A stretch of DNA of 64,000 nt from positions 81,217-145,216 of the forward strand of contig NZ_RYFF01000009.1 of assembly GCF_004138165.1 (NCBI RefSeq). The letters run 5' to 3'. The DNA comes from Candidatus Chloroploca sp. Khr17. GTDB lineage: Bacteria > Chloroflexota > Chloroflexia > Chloroflexales > Chloroflexaceae. The notes beneath the pieces were generated by a model. That model worked only from the letters and a program-made list of their open reading frames with translations, made no database searches and was not told the DNA's origin. Of the stretch, positions 25,882 to 35,393 are shown one piece after another; position 1 is the stretch's first letter, and every line of letters begins with the position of its first letter. The translations under genes and the position numbers were made by a program.

Positions 25882-25914
25882 GGGCAATTTTCGTTACCCA
25901 CTCCCAGCTTGTTG

Positions 25915-26044
25915 AGCAGTGAACGATACTAAGCGTTGCAAGGTATTCACGTAACACCTGGCGGCTAATCCAAAGCGGTGTTCCCGCCTGCTCATAGGCG
26001 CTAATCATTGTTCTGGCGAGGTCATAGAATGGTGAGGAGTCTAC
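25915..26044 (-). pseudogene. Remnant of a PIN-domain (VapC-like) toxin
   Basis: One minus-strand frame in the gap between the DHODH-like gene and hsdR reads FYDLARTMISAYEQAG then PLWISRQVLREYLATL, the middle part of a PIN ribonuclease domain. A stop codon lies just upstream and no N-terminal DTN motif follows, so the gene is truncated. The gap holds no other gene that I can see. Confidence 0.45.
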
Positions 26045-26118
26045 TTAGCGGCTGATTCAGCGAAATGGTCGAAAGCCATTTGTGATTACCTTGCTGATAG
26101 TAATGTGCGCCGTTTTTG

Positions 26119-29100
26119 CTACAACACCCCACCAGAAATATCGAAGAAGCGCTCAAAGAAGTGCGTCAATGTGTCCAAAACACGCTCGCGTTTTTTGGAA
26201 CGCTCGCCTCCAGGCGAAAAGCGTGATACGGGAGGCAATACGTTGGAGAGAGCGGTGCCTGTTGTTGCGATCGTGCCGTTACGAAAGGCGTTGCGCACAA
26301 ATTTATAGGTTTCGTCGTGATTAAGATTTTCGAGTTTGATAATCTCTTCCAGTTCCTCGATTCTTTTCTTTTCCACGTACTTTCGCCAGTCTTCTTCCAC
26401 GACCGAATGGATATCCAGCGAGGTGATAAACTGGTTGATGAGCTCTCTTTTGTTGCGGAGTTCAACGCTTGAGTCAATGGCTTTGTTAATGTCGAGAAGC
26501 AGTTCGCGATCTTTGATGTGACCTTCATGGTACTTTTTGACAAGCTCTAAAATATAATCAATGTTGATTTCGATCTGTTTGATAAGTTCCATTTCAAACA
26601 CGAGATCATCGTTGATGTTTTCTTTCTCGCCTTCATCTGTTTTGCGGAACTCGTTATAGAGATCAATGTAGGCGCTGTGATAATCTTGGAGGTCTCGCTC
26701 GGTTAGCAGTTCGTTGCCGCTGAAGTCGTCAAACGTGACCAGGATATTTCTCAGGCGCAAGATCGCACTGTAGAGCCGGATGAAATCCTTTTGATGTTGC
26801 TCCCCGATCATTGGCTCGCCAAGCGGGAATGTTGCCAAAAGCTCTTCAATCAGGCTGGCATAGCCACGGACTTCCTTGTCGCCGTCTTTATAGCCGTTGT
26901 AGTACTCGTTATACGCTTTTAACAGCACGAGCCCGCTGGCTTCTTTGTCGCCAAAGAGGGCAATGGCTTCATTGGTTGCTTTTTCCAGATTGCGGAAGCA
27001 GACAATCGTGCCGAATGTCTTGACGCTGTTCAAGATGCGGTTGGTGCGCGAAAAGGCCTGCAATAGACCATGCAAGCGCAGGTTTTTATCTACCCACAGG
27101 GTATTGAGCGTCGTCGCGTCAAAACCGGTTAAAAACATATTGACCACGAGCAGCATATCCACTTCACGGTTTTTGACCCGTTCGCTGACATCTTTGTAGT
27201 AATTCTGAAATTTATCGGAAGAGGTGTCAAAGGATGTCCCGAACATGGCGTTGTAATCTTTGATGGCGTTCTCTAGAAAATCCCGTGAGCTTGTATCAAG
27301 CCCGCTGGTGTCTTCAGAGTTCTCGTCCATCACACCGTCGAGGTCTTGCTCGTTGACGCCAAAGCTGTAAATAAGGGCTATTTTGAGTTTTTGATCGCTC
27401 GGCACGCCTGCTAGCTGTTTTTGGAATTCAGCGTAGTATTTTTTGGCTGCATCAATGGAAGAAACGGCAAAGATGGAGTTAAACCCCGCCAGTCTGCGGT
27501 CTTTGAGTTGGTAAAAGCTGTTTCGTTTGGTTTTCTGATCAAAATGCTCGCGGATATACTGGACGATATTCGCCAACCGTTCCGGTGCGGCCAGCGCTGC
27601 CTCGCGGTCAATGTCGCGCACTTTTTTGTCTTCGATGATGTCGGCTTCGCGCACGGTAGAGATATAATCAACCTTAAATGGCAAGACATTTTTATCGGCA
27701 ATAGCGTCCACAATAGTGTAGGTGTGCAGCTTATCGCCAAACGCCTGCGCGGTGGTCTTCAAATTGGGCCGACCGCCGGAAGAAGCATTCACGGCAAAGA
27801 TCGGCGTGCCGGTAAAGCCGAAGAGATGGTATTTTTTGAACGCCTTGGTAATGGCGGTATGCATTTCGCCAAACTGTGAGCGGTGGCATTCATCAAAGAT
27901 CAGCACAATATGGCGGTCAAAAACAGGATGCCCTTTGTTACGGCTGATGAACCGGTCGAGTTTTTGAATCGTGGTGATAATGATGCGCGCATTGGGATCT
28001 TCAAGCTGGCGCTTTAAGATGGCCGTACTGGTATTGCTGTTGGCCGCGCCTTTTTCAAACTTGTCGTATTCGCGCATGGTCTGGTAATCAAGGTCTTTGC
28101 GGTCAACTACAAAAAGCACTTTATCAACAGAGGGTAATTTGCTCGCCAGTTGGGCCGTCTTGAAGCTGGTCAGGGTTTTCCCCGAGCCGGTGGTGTGCCA
28201 GATGTACCCGCCCGCCTCTAGGGAGCCGAGTTTTTTATAGTTGGTGCTGATCTCGATTTTACGTAAGATCTTCTCGGTCGCTGCGATCTGATAAGGCCGC
28301 AGCACCAAAAGCTGTTGGTCGGTGGTAAAGACGCAGTAGCGGGTGAGGATATTGAGCAGCGTATGTTTGGCAAAAAAGGTTTTGGTGAAATCCACCAGGT
28401 CGGTAATGGACTTGTTCTTTGCGTCTGCCCACCAACTGGTAAACTCAAAGCTGTTGCTGGTGCGCTTGCCTTTTTTGACAGCGCCTTCGCTTGATTCCTT
28501 GATATGCTGCGAGCGCGTGGTGTTGCTGTAGTATTTGGTGTATGTGCCGTTGGAGATGACAAAAATCTGCACATACTCAAAAAGCCCCGAGCCTGCCCAG
28601 AAACTCTCGCGCTGGTAGCGGTTGATCTGATTAAAGGCTTCCTGAATCGCTACCCCGCGCCGTTTTAGCTCGATATGCACCAGCGGCAGGCCGTTGACCA
28701 GCACGGTGACATCGTAGCGGTTGGCTCTTTGGCCGGCTACGGTGGCATATTGGTTGATCACCTGCACACTGTTTTCGTGAATCTTGTCTTTGCGGAGCAG
28801 ATAGACATTTTTGACGGTTCCATCATCTCTTTTGAGATTTTTGATGTGGTCTTCCTGAATGGTCAAGGTTTTTTCGGCAATGCTCTGGTTGGGGTTGGCA
28901 ATCTCGCCGGTAAAAAACCGCTCCCATTCGGCATCGGAAAAGGTGAAGTCATTGAGCTTTTCAAGCTGTTTACGCAGATTGAGCTTCAGATCGGCCTCAG
29001 ACGTAATCGGCAGAACCTCATACGCCTGTGCCTCCAACTGCTCAAGAAAGACGTGCTCCAGTTCCGCCTCGCTCTGGTACGAGGTGGCGGTACGGTACAC

Positions 29101-29172
29101 GGCTTGGTATTCTGCCACCACCGTGCTCTGCGGGTTTTCGGCGACCAGATTGTAGTGGCTAGTGGTTGGCAT
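26119..29172 (-). CDS. hsdR: Type I restriction enzyme, restriction (motor/endonuclease) subunit
   Basis: A 1017-residue subunit that translocates and cuts unmethylated DNA. The N-terminal nuclease core has YDVTVLVNGLPLVHIELKRRG (the D...ExK motif); the helicase part has HTTGSGKT (Walker A) and FDECHRSQFGE (DECH). The C-terminal helical domain contacts the rest of the complex. The start at 29172 overlaps the end of hsdS by 14 bases. The order is hsdM-hsdS-hsdR. Confidence 0.95.
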   Translation of the reverse strand: MPTTSHYNLVAENPQSTVVAEYQAVYRTATSYQSEAELEHVFLEQLEAQAYEVLPITSEADLKLNLRKQLEKLNDFTFSDAEWERFFTGEIANPNQSIAEKTLTIQEDHIKNLKRDDGTVKNVYLLRKDKIHENSVQVINQYATVAGQRANRYDVTVLVNGLPLVHIELKRRGVAIQEAFNQINRYQRESFWAGSGLFEYVQIFVISNGTYTKYYSNTTRSQHIKESSEGAVKKGKRTSNSFEFTSWWADAKNKSITDLVDFTKTFFAKHTLLNILTRYCVFTTDQQLLVLRPYQIAATEKILRKIEISTNYKKLGSLEAGGYIWHTTGSGKTLTSFKTAQLASKLPSVDKVLFVVDRKDLDYQTMREYDKFEKGAANSNTSTAILKRQLEDPNARIIITTIQKLDRFISRNKGHPVFDRHIVLIFDECHRSQFGEMHTAITKAFKKYHLFGFTGTPIFAVNASSGGRPNLKTTAQAFGDKLHTYTIVDAIADKNVLPFKVDYISTVREADIIEDKKVRDIDREAALAAPERLANIVQYIREHFDQKTKRNSFYQLKDRRLAGFNSIFAVSSIDAAKKYYAEFQKQLAGVPSDQKLKIALIYSFGVNEQDLDGVMDENSEDTSGLDTSSRDFLENAIKDYNAMFGTSFDTSSDKFQNYYKDVSERVKNREVDMLLVVNMFLTGFDATTLNTLWVDKNLRLHGLLQAFSRTNRILNSVKTFGTIVCFRNLEKATNEAIALFGDKEASGLVLLKAYNEYYNGYKDGDKEVRGYASLIEELLATFPLGEPMIGEQHQKDFIRLYSAILRLRNILVTFDDFSGNELLTERDLQDYHSAYIDLYNEFRKTDEGEKENINDDLVFEMELIKQIEINIDYILELVKKYHEGHIKDRELLLDINKAIDSSVELRNKRELINQFITSLDIHSVVEEDWRKYVEKKRIEELEEIIKLENLNHDETYKFVRNAFRNGTIATTGTALSNVLPPVSRFSPGGERSKKRERVLDTLTHFFERFFDISGGVL

Positions 29173-30388
29173 GGTCTTTTTCCAATGGCTCAAACGTCAG
29201 CAGCTGGTTCCGGTAGTATTCATATTGCTTGCGCCGGGCGTTGAGTTCCGCCGGCAAGCCGACCGAAATATCGTTCACCAGCGCGTCGAATTTGTTGAGA
29301 ATGGCGACGATGCGTTCTTGTTCGGCGAGGGGTGGGATGGGGATTGGTATTTTGTTAAGATTGTCCTGTGTCAATTTTGGCTGTGCCGCAGTAGATATAA
29401 AACGGCTCAAGTTAATCATGTTTAGGTAATACTCAATAAATTTTCTTTCTATATATGTTTCAAACTCCAAAACATGTGCATGATTATTTACCCATATTTT
29501 CCCAGATGCCGAAAAAGCAATGGGGGTTACCCTTGCCAAAAGATTTGCACCGTCTTCAGAAACCAGCAAATAATCACCATCGAAGATATAATCACTCACA
29601 TAGTCAACGATTCCAGAGGCTCCATAATACGGGTATTCACCTTCTTGGCGATCACTTTTTGTGACAGGCTTACGTTTTGAATCAAGATTTGTAGCCACCT
29701 CCCCCAGCGTCTTCCACGCCACATCCTCCCCAAAGGTCAGCAGTTCATCCCGATAATACGCATACTGCTTCTTGCGCGCCTCCAGTTCCGCCTCCAGTTC
29801 CGCCTCCAGTTCTGCCTCCAGCGTAGTAAAGGCATCTAGAATTTTCACGATCTCTTGTTGGATGGCGAGGGGTGGGATGGGAATTTTGATTTTTGCAAAA
29901 CGCTTTTTTGAGACATTAAATCGTGTTACTCCGCTGGCAGTTTTTGCAATTTGTTTCCTCATCTGTTCATCTCTAAACAGATATTTTGAAAATTCCGGCA
30001 TAATTAAATTAATTTTATGAAAACGGAAACCAAAACAAAAACTATTTAGATACAATGGTTCATCTATCTGCGTTGTTAAAACAGAGGACATTCCACATTC
30101 ATCTGGTGTTTCCGATGAGCCGGTAAACAATACATCTCCGTATTCAATTCTGTTTTGTTTTTCGTCTTTACTTACTTTTACAAAAACATCAATATCAGTA
30201 TTGATCTTGATGTTAGAATAAATATTTATGTAGGTGACGAATTTTGCATTACCATTATTGAAATCCTCTTTGCTTTTTCCAGACAGCCCGCCATAAAACG
30301 CACCGAGTTCCCCCAACTCCTTAAACTCCACCCCCTCAGGGCAAAGCTCGGCGATCAGTTTTTCTATCGTATTCATTTTCTGAACCAT
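29159..30388 (-). CDS. hsdS: Type I restriction enzyme specificity subunit
   Basis: A 409-residue protein with two target-recognition domains, each followed by a conserved helical segment (IPIPPLAIQQEIVKILDAF and IPIPPLAEQERIVAILNKF), the two-fold repeat expected of HsdS. Between the domains the coiled-coil spacer contains three near-identical LEAE/AEL units from a 12-bp tandem repeat. The recognition sequence cannot be read from the protein. GTG/ATG choice: ATG at 30388 lies one base from the hsdM stop; ATG at 30376 is an alternative. Confidence 0.93.
   Translation of the reverse strand: MVQKMNTIEKLIAELCPEGVEFKELGELGAFYGGLSGKSKEDFNNGNAKFVTYINIYSNIKINTDIDVFVKVSKDEKQNRIEYGDVLFTGSSETPDECGMSSVLTTQIDEPLYLNSFCFGFRFHKINLIMPEFSKYLFRDEQMRKQIAKTASGVTRFNVSKKRFAKIKIPIPPLAIQQEIVKILDAFTTLEAELEAELEAELEARKKQYAYYRDELLTFGEDVAWKTLGEVATNLDSKRKPVTKSDRQEGEYPYYGASGIVDYVSDYIFDGDYLLVSEDGANLLARVTPIAFSASGKIWVNNHAHVLEFETYIERKFIEYYLNMINLSRFISTAAQPKLTQDNLNKIPIPIPPLAEQERIVAILNKFDALVNDISVGLPAELNARRKQYEYYRNQLLTFEPLEKDHANH
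29778..29821. repeat. 12-bp tandem repeat in the hsdS spacer
   Basis: The unit GCCTCCAGTTCC occurs 3.7 times and codes for GluAlaGluLeu on the minus strand. In the EcoR124I/EcoDXXI pair, two or three copies of a four-residue repeat at the same place change the spacing of the recognised site. Copy number here may therefore vary. Confidence 0.85.
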
Positions 30389-30389
30389 C

Positions 30390-31949
30390 TTACTGTCCAC
30401 CTTCAATATCAGCCACGATGGCATCAATCGCCGCACGCAGTTCGTTTTGCCGGGCAACAATGCCCGCTATCTCGGTGTTCAGGGTTGCAATATCAATGAC
30501 CTCGCGGGTATCTTTTTGCCCCACATAGGAGGATACCGCGATGTTGTAGTCGTTTTCTGCAAGGCTTTTATTATCTACCAGCCTGGCAAAATGCTCAATG
30601 TCGGCGCGTTTGATAAACGCCTTCAGTATTTTGGTGCGGTTTTCATCGCTCAACTTGTTTTTGTTGCCTCCGCGCACAAACTCGGCAGAGGCGTCGATAA
30701 AGAGGGTTTTGTTGTCCTTCTTGCTCTTTTTTAGCACGATAATGCAGGTCGCGATGGTTGTGCCAAAGAATAGATCGGGCGGCAGTTGGATCACGGTATC
30801 GATGTAATTGTTATCGACCAGATATTTGCGGATCTTCTGCTCGGCGCCGCCGCGATAGAGCACACCGGGGAATTCAACAATCGCCGCCGTGCCGATGGTG
30901 GAAAGCCAGGCGAGCATGTGCATGGTAAAGGCCAGGTCGGCCTTGCTCTTGGGGGCCAGGACGCCCGCCGGTGAAAAGCGCGGGTCGTTGATCAGCAGCG
31001 GATTGCTGTCGCCCTCCCAATTGATGGAATAGGGCGGATTGGAAACGATCGCATCAAAGGGCTCATCATCCCAGTGCTTGGGATCCGTCAGCGTGTCGCC
31101 GTGCGCAATATCAAAGTGATTGTAGTTGATATCGTGCAAAAACATATTGATCCGACAGAGGTTATAGATAGTCAGGTTGATTTCCTGCCCAAAGAACCCT
31201 TGGCGGACATTTTCTTTTCCGAGAACCTTGACGAATTTGAGCAGCAAAGAGCCGGAACCGCAGGCCGGATCATAGACCTTGTTCACCTCTTTTTTGCCGA
31301 CGGTAGTAATCTCAGCAAGCAACTCACTGACTTCCTGCGGGGTAAAAAATTCACCCCCAGACTTGCCAGCATTTGCCGCATACATGGTCATCAGAAACTC
31401 ATAGGCATCGCCGAAGGCATCGATCGTATTGTCGGCATAGTTGCCCAGCCGCAGGTCGCCGATCGCCTCCAACAGCTTCACCAGCTTTTGGTTTCGTTTT
31501 TCTACCGTATTGCCGAGCTTGCTGGCATTCACATCGAGATCATCAAACAAGCCTTTGAGGTCATCTTCGCTATCCGCCCCTTTGGCCGAACTTTCAATAT
31601 TGCGGAAGACGGCGGCCAGCGTTTCATTGAGATTAGCATCATGGCGTGCTTTGGCACGGACATTGACAAAAAGCTCGCTCGGTAAAATATAAAACCCCTT
31701 TTCCCTGACGGTATCAGCCCGTCCAAACTCCGCCTGGGCATCCGTAAGGGCAGCATAGTCAAAATCCGCATTGCCACTGCGCCGCTCATCTTCATTGATA
31801 TAACTGGTAAGATTCTCGCTGATGAAGCGGTAAAAAAGTATCCCCAGAACATACTGTTTGAAGTCCCAGCCGTCCACGCTCCCGCGCAAGTCGTTGGCGA
31901 TCTGCCAAATGGCGCGGTGCAACTCGGTGCGTTCTTGTTCTTTGAGCAT
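30390..31949 (-). CDS. hsdM: Type I restriction enzyme, DNA methyltransferase subunit
   Basis: A 519-residue N6-adenine methyltransferase that protects host DNA and supports HsdR. The SAM-binding DPACGSG lies at residues 227-233 and the catalytic NPPY at 304-307. The N-terminal helical domain ([20 protein letters not shown]) is typical. GAGGATA precedes the start. Its stop is one base from the hsdS start, so the genes form one operon. Confidence 0.95.
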   Translation of the reverse strand: MLKEQERTELHRAIWQIANDLRGSVDGWDFKQYVLGILFYRFISENLTSYINEDERRSGNADFDYAALTDAQAEFGRADTVREKGFYILPSELFVNVRAKARHDANLNETLAAVFRNIESSAKGADSEDDLKGLFDDLDVNASKLGNTVEKRNQKLVKLLEAIGDLRLGNYADNTIDAFGDAYEFLMTMYAANAGKSGGEFFTPQEVSELLAEITTVGKKEVNKVYDPACGSGSLLLKFVKVLGKENVRQGFFGQEINLTIYNLCRINMFLHDINYNHFDIAHGDTLTDPKHWDDEPFDAIVSNPPYSINWEGDSNPLLINDPRFSPAGVLAPKSKADLAFTMHMLAWLSTIGTAAIVEFPGVLYRGGAEQKIRKYLVDNNYIDTVIQLPPDLFFGTTIATCIIVLKKSKKDNKTLFIDASAEFVRGGNKNKLSDENRTKILKAFIKRADIEHFARLVDNKSLAENDYNIAVSSYVGQKDTREVIDIATLNTEIAGIVARQNELRAAIDAIVADIEGGQ

Positions 31950-32478
31950 GGATGTATCCTCTGTATCGTTTCTTTTGCTTCTTCAATACGCGCTACGAGC
32001 GGTGAGGTTGTTATAAAATTTGCTCCGTCTTCTCAGAAGAAACGCCTTATACTAGCACATATTTATTCACCTTGGCAAGCCGCTTGCTACCGCGCACCGC
32101 TGGTCTTCACCGATGCCGATGGCAGGCGTCGAGAGCGAGGCAAGTATCTGCATGCGACGCCCCTAGCAAACTGCGCATATTCGCCGTTGGGCGGCGGAAT
32201 GATCGCGTAGAAGGCGACGCCGCCGCCAGTCGGCGGGAAAGCCGCGAGAACGGCGCAGTTTGCGGCTCGCAGTTGTACCCAGGTTAGCGGGCGCGCCAGT
32301 GGTGTCCGTGTGCAGAGCGATGTTTGGCGGCAAACTTAGGAATACCGTAATTTTGAAATTTAAAATTACTTGTGTTCGTATATTGTAAAATCACTAAACA
32401 ATGTCTCTTTCCCAGGAATACTGTCTTTACCCAACACACCTGTTGCAAGGCATATATTACCAGCAGTCATACGCTCTC
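31950..32478. other. Intergenic region with a large palindrome upstream of hsdM
   Basis: No gene is supported here. A weak minus-strand promoter (TTGCCA, 18 bases, TAGTAT at 32078-32049) may drive hsdM. Bases 32165-32266 form a large inverted repeat: GCAAACTGCGC ... GCGCAGTTTGC at the ends and CCGCC-rich arms inside. A further AT-rich stretch runs to 32478. The palindrome resembles the small elements elsewhere in the window but I saw no second copy. Confidence 0.5.
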
Positions 32479-32916
32479 CTATATTAAGTGTAGTTGCAAA
32501 CTGATCATTAATATATATATCTTTGCTTCGCTATTTATTGCTTCAATGCGTATTTTATGGATGTGCCGCCCAATATGAAGGAGACGTCGCTCCCGCCGTC
32601 TCGCTCCCATACCTTGCCAAAAAGCTGGTTGTTTTGACGCAAAGGCGCAAAGGCGCAAGGTTTTGCGTGGCGGTGCGCTCACCCTTCGTGGCTTGGCGGG
32701 AGCTTCTTGGCATGGGATTGCGGCATCGCCTCGCGCTGCCTCGCTCTCCCTTTCAGATGCCAGCATCGTTGCACGTGCGTCGCTATCGGCATCGAGCAGG
32801 ATCTTCGCCAGATCGCGCTCCAGGACATACGAGACAACATCATCGACGACAATCAACGTGTTGGGTGGAAGGTGCCGCACGCGCTCGTCAATGTCGGCAA
32901 TCGTCACCGATGGCAT
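32479..32916 (-). pseudogene. Antitoxin-like gene disrupted by repeat element A
   Basis: The first 65 or so residues, starting MPSVTIADIDERVRHLPP and continuing LIVVDDVVSYVLERDLAKILL, look like a small antitoxin or DNA-binding antitoxin partner, with AGGAG nine bases before the start at 32916. From about residue 66 the frame runs into element A (32606-32716), giving the residues KTLRLCAFAS, and then into unrelated sequence. The original C-terminus is lost or replaced. No toxin partner is intact next to it. Confidence 0.5.
32606..32716. repeat. Element A, copy 2
   Basis: The copy spans from CCATACCTTGCCAAAAAGC to TTGGCATGGGA, with the internal GCAAAGGC octamer repeats and a GCGCTCACCCTTCG block. 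The ends are inverted (TCCCAT...CCAA against TTGGCATGGGA). It lies inside the reading frame of the antitoxin-like gene. Confidence 0.7.
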
Positions 32917-32986
32917 GGCAAGCGCTCCTGTGTCGCTTCTCTCCCGGTGCAGCATTCTACCGCATGATACCATTTGAAAAATCAGT

Positions 32987-33517
32987 TCAGGAAAACGAGG
33001 GAATATCTACAGGTAAACCCACGCGCATAAAGTAACGAGCAAACGCTTGTGAAAGGTGTTCTCTATATGGGGGAAGAAGTCTGACTCGGGGCGGATTTGT
33101 CTTGGTAAATTGCGTTAGAAAATTAAAGGGCAATCCGAAAATATTGCGAAAGTCAACTACACTGAACTCAAATTCCGCGCCCTCTAGATCGCATTTGTTC
33201 AATAAATTGTATCCGGGAACGTTGCCACGGCGTAAGGCTTCTTTTCCAGCCTTACTCTTGAAATATTGATTCGTGCCTTCAAAATCGCTAAACTTCCACA
33301 GCCCGCAGACGACCACTACGTCTAACTTTTGATTTTCTAAATCACAAGCCTGACTCATTATGATCACGTCATAACTACGGACTTTGACGTCAATACTGTT
33401 ATGCGCAAGATCTATAGTGTCTGGTGGTATAACCACCGGACAATTTCGTATGATCTCACCTTGAGTAATGCCTTCCTCGGGATTTGCTGTTTCGTACCAT
33501 GGGTATTCCCTAGCCAT
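32987..33517 (-). CDS. Hypothetical protein of the TIGR04255-linked operon
   Basis: A 176-residue soluble protein with no domain I recognise. Notable segments are DVIIMSQACDLEN, where a Ser-Gln-x-Cys-Asp pattern sits after a hydrophobic strand, and VRLLPPYREHLSQAFARYFMRVGLP. CAGGAG five bases upstream supports the start at 33517. It overlaps the previous gene by eight bases and is third in a three-gene operon. Lower GC than the flanking chromosome, compatible with an accessory or defence role, which is inference. Confidence 0.75.
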   Translation of the reverse strand: MAREYPWYETANPEEGITQGEIIRNCPVVIPPDTIDLAHNSIDVKVRSYDVIIMSQACDLENQKLDVVVVCGLWKFSDFEGTNQYFKSKAGKEALRRGNVPGYNLLNKCDLEGAEFEFSVVDFRNIFGLPFNFLTQFTKTNPPRVRLLPPYREHLSQAFARYFMRVGLPVDIPSFS

Positions 33518-33905
33518 ACCACTCCTGCTCATCAATTCGAGAAGGTCGGGCTCGTTCGATGTCTGTTATTCTAGCTGTTATTTGCGCTTCATAGGTTGGT
33601 CGGAGGAGCGCAAAATGTTCATACTCAATATCCCATGCGCTGGCGTCAAACGCAGTTGCTGTTGAAGAAATAGTACTGTTAGTGCTAACTACTTCAACCC
33701 TTGGAAAGACAGAAGAAGTGTCAACAATAAAAGGATCAATAATAGTGCCGGGCGAAAGCTTCTGTGAGACAGCCTTTAAATGGTGTTGAATAATGCGCCG
33801 TAAGATTATACTTATATCGATACGTTCCAAAGATGCATTTGGGCTGTATAAACCAAACGCTGGCAATATATCTTCGTTTGGATTATTCCACGGTATAGTA
33901 CGCAT
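33510..33905 (-). CDS. Hypothetical protein of the TIGR04255-linked operon
   Basis: A 131-residue protein without recognised motifs. The N-terminal half contains ILRRIIQHHLKAVSQKLSPG; the C-terminal part ends in ITDIERARPSRIDEQEWYG. Its ATG overlaps the stop codon of the preceding gene (TAATG on the minus strand), which suggests coupled translation and a complex with fixed stoichiometry. Function unknown. Confidence 0.75.
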   Translation of the reverse strand: MRTIPWNNPNEDILPAFGLYSPNASLERIDISIILRRIIQHHLKAVSQKLSPGTIIDPFIVDTSSVFPRVEVVSTNSTISSTATAFDASAWDIEYEHFALLRPTYEAQITARITDIERARPSRIDEQEWYG

Positions 33906-34675
33906 TACTCAAACCTCCGTAACAATTCTCCATCAATGATTTCGAAGAAGCAATTGCTTGTAATCTGATGGGCATTGTCAGCCCATGCGATAATACTCTT
34001 AATGTCTTTGGGTGCATCTTCTCCTGATGAACTGAAAACCGTTTCCCAAATCAAGGCGTCCTTTCCTTCTCGGTTGCCTTTGGCAAACCTTAATTGCAAT
34101 GATCCGGCAGGTGTTTGCGAATGAAACGCAAACCTTAGATCTAGCACTTCTGGTCTTCTCGTAATTCCGGTTTTTTCAAAAACGTTTTCCTGAATATCGA
34201 CATTGACCTTCATTTTTGTCCTTAGAAAATCGAAAACGTTCTCTTTCTCAAAATCGACAATAATAGCATCTATATAGCGCAAAATTAGATTTTCGATTTG
34301 TAAATCTTCGGGTCGCGGGTATGCTTCAAATAGCTTCTGAATCAAGTCTGCAATACCTGGACGGAAACTCTTTTCCCAATCATAACTGTCAGTATCATTT
34401 AAAGTGCATACACCAGGACCGAATTGCACTAAAGGCCAGCCTCCTTCTTTTGCCCGGAATCGTTGCTGAACGACTCTTCCGGCAATTTCTATAGGGATAT
34501 TCGCTGTTGCTAACTGTTCATGAAATGGGTAATTATCCTGAACCCGATCAAACATTCGGCCAAGAAGGATTGTATAATGAGGATCTACTTTGAAATCACC
34601 TATTTGCTCTTTTAGTGCCCAGTGAGCTTCAAAAATGGCTTCTATTAGAGGTTTGTTTTTTAGTACCTTACGCAT
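33905..34675 (-). CDS. TIGR04255-family protein
   Basis: A 256-residue protein that resembles the TIGR04255 family: PLIEAIFEAHWAL at the start, then FRAKEGGWPLVQFGPGVCTLN and RYIDAIIVDF, and a C-terminal SIIAWADNAHQITSNCFFEIIDGELLRRF. The family has no settled function. It occurs with small co-transcribed genes, as here. It is the first gene of a three-gene operon next to a type I restriction system. Confidence 0.75.
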   Translation of the reverse strand: MRKVLKNKPLIEAIFEAHWALKEQIGDFKVDPHYTILLGRMFDRVQDNYPFHEQLATANIPIEIAGRVVQQRFRAKEGGWPLVQFGPGVCTLNDTDSYDWEKSFRPGIADLIQKLFEAYPRPEDLQIENLILRYIDAIIVDFEKENVFDFLRTKMKVNVDIQENVFEKTGITRRPEVLDLRFAFHSQTPAGSLQLRFAKGNREGKDALIWETVFSSSGEDAPKDIKSIIAWADNAHQITSNCFFEIIDGELLRRFE

Positions 34676-34732
34676 CTCTTTTATTCCCTGTTCTGCTTAC
34701 TCACCTGTCTTCCGGTAGATTGACACTTGCGT

Positions 34733-34761
34733 ACTATACCATGCTTTCGCCTTCCTACAAA
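34733..34761 (-). promoter_or_regulatory. Promoter of the TIGR04255 operon
   Basis: On the minus strand TTTGTA (34761-34756) and TATAGT (34738-34733) are 17 bases apart, with TGG before the -10 box. The start codon is about 58 bases downstream. Confidence 0.6.
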
Positions 34762-34819
34762 TGAGAGTTGAAATAGAGCGGATGTTGCGATTGTTGTCAT
34801 AATCATACACTGCCTCGCT

Positions 34820-34932
34820 CCAATCCCTTGCCAAAAAGCCGGTTTTTTTGACGCAAAGGCGCAAAGGCGCAAGGTTTTGCGCGGAGGTTCGCTCACCCTT
34901 CGTGGCTTGGCGGGAGCTTCGTTGTATGGGAT
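34820..34932. repeat. Element A, copy 3
   Basis: CCAATCCCTTGCCAAAAAGCC at the left end, octamer repeats of GCAAAGGC and the GCTCACCCTTCG block are shared with copy 2. The right end is GCTTCGTTGTATGGGA. The adjacent 34933-35027 segment holds no gene that I can support. Confidence 0.65.
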
Positions 34933-35027
34933 AGCGTCTCGCCCTGCGCTGCACGATGCGCCGCAGTGGTTGCGCCGCCTGCCCTGGCGTTGCGTGGGTT
35001 CCGCCGCTTGTCGCGCCCTCGTGCTGC

Positions 35028-35393
35028 CTACGTTGAGTGCGCAGGATACGGTGGGTCAACGCGAACCTGCGCAGTTAAGGGTTTCGATGGAAGGCGTTGG
35101 TGGTATGACGGTTTTTTCCAGATGACGTGACCGTTTGGCAAGCCGCTCGCAGCCGCCGAACCGGCCTGGGGATCGGCCACTGCTTGGCCCGTGATCTGGC
35201 CCAGGATGACGTCGTTCCCGGTGAGGGTTGCCACCACCAGGGCTAGGCGCTTCTTCGCCGCGCTCATGCTGCCTGAAAACGGAAGCGAGGCGCCCACCAG
35301 GTTGATGGCGTTACCAAGCGGTACGAACAGGATAGGCTGCGAAAATGGGATCGGCACTGATTCCCAAGCTGGTACTTGATGTGCATTTCCCAC
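35028..35393 (-). pseudogene. MazF/PemK-like toxin remnant
   Basis: The middle of this frame, KKRLALVVATLTGN followed by DVILGQITGQAVADP, matches the core of MazF/PemK ribonucleases (usually RPALVLA ... DVILCQITS). The N-terminal loop is poor (ASLPFSGSMSAAKKR), no proper start is apparent, and the C-terminus is unlike the family. It directly adjoins a truncated VapC gene in another frame. Probably non-functional. Confidence 0.45.

Noticed and set aside
34697..35059. A minus-strand frame of 120 codons with LAPLRLCVKKTGF
   Set aside because: The residues are the translation of element A copy 3 and nearby low-complexity DNA. Similar short frames occur over the other copies.
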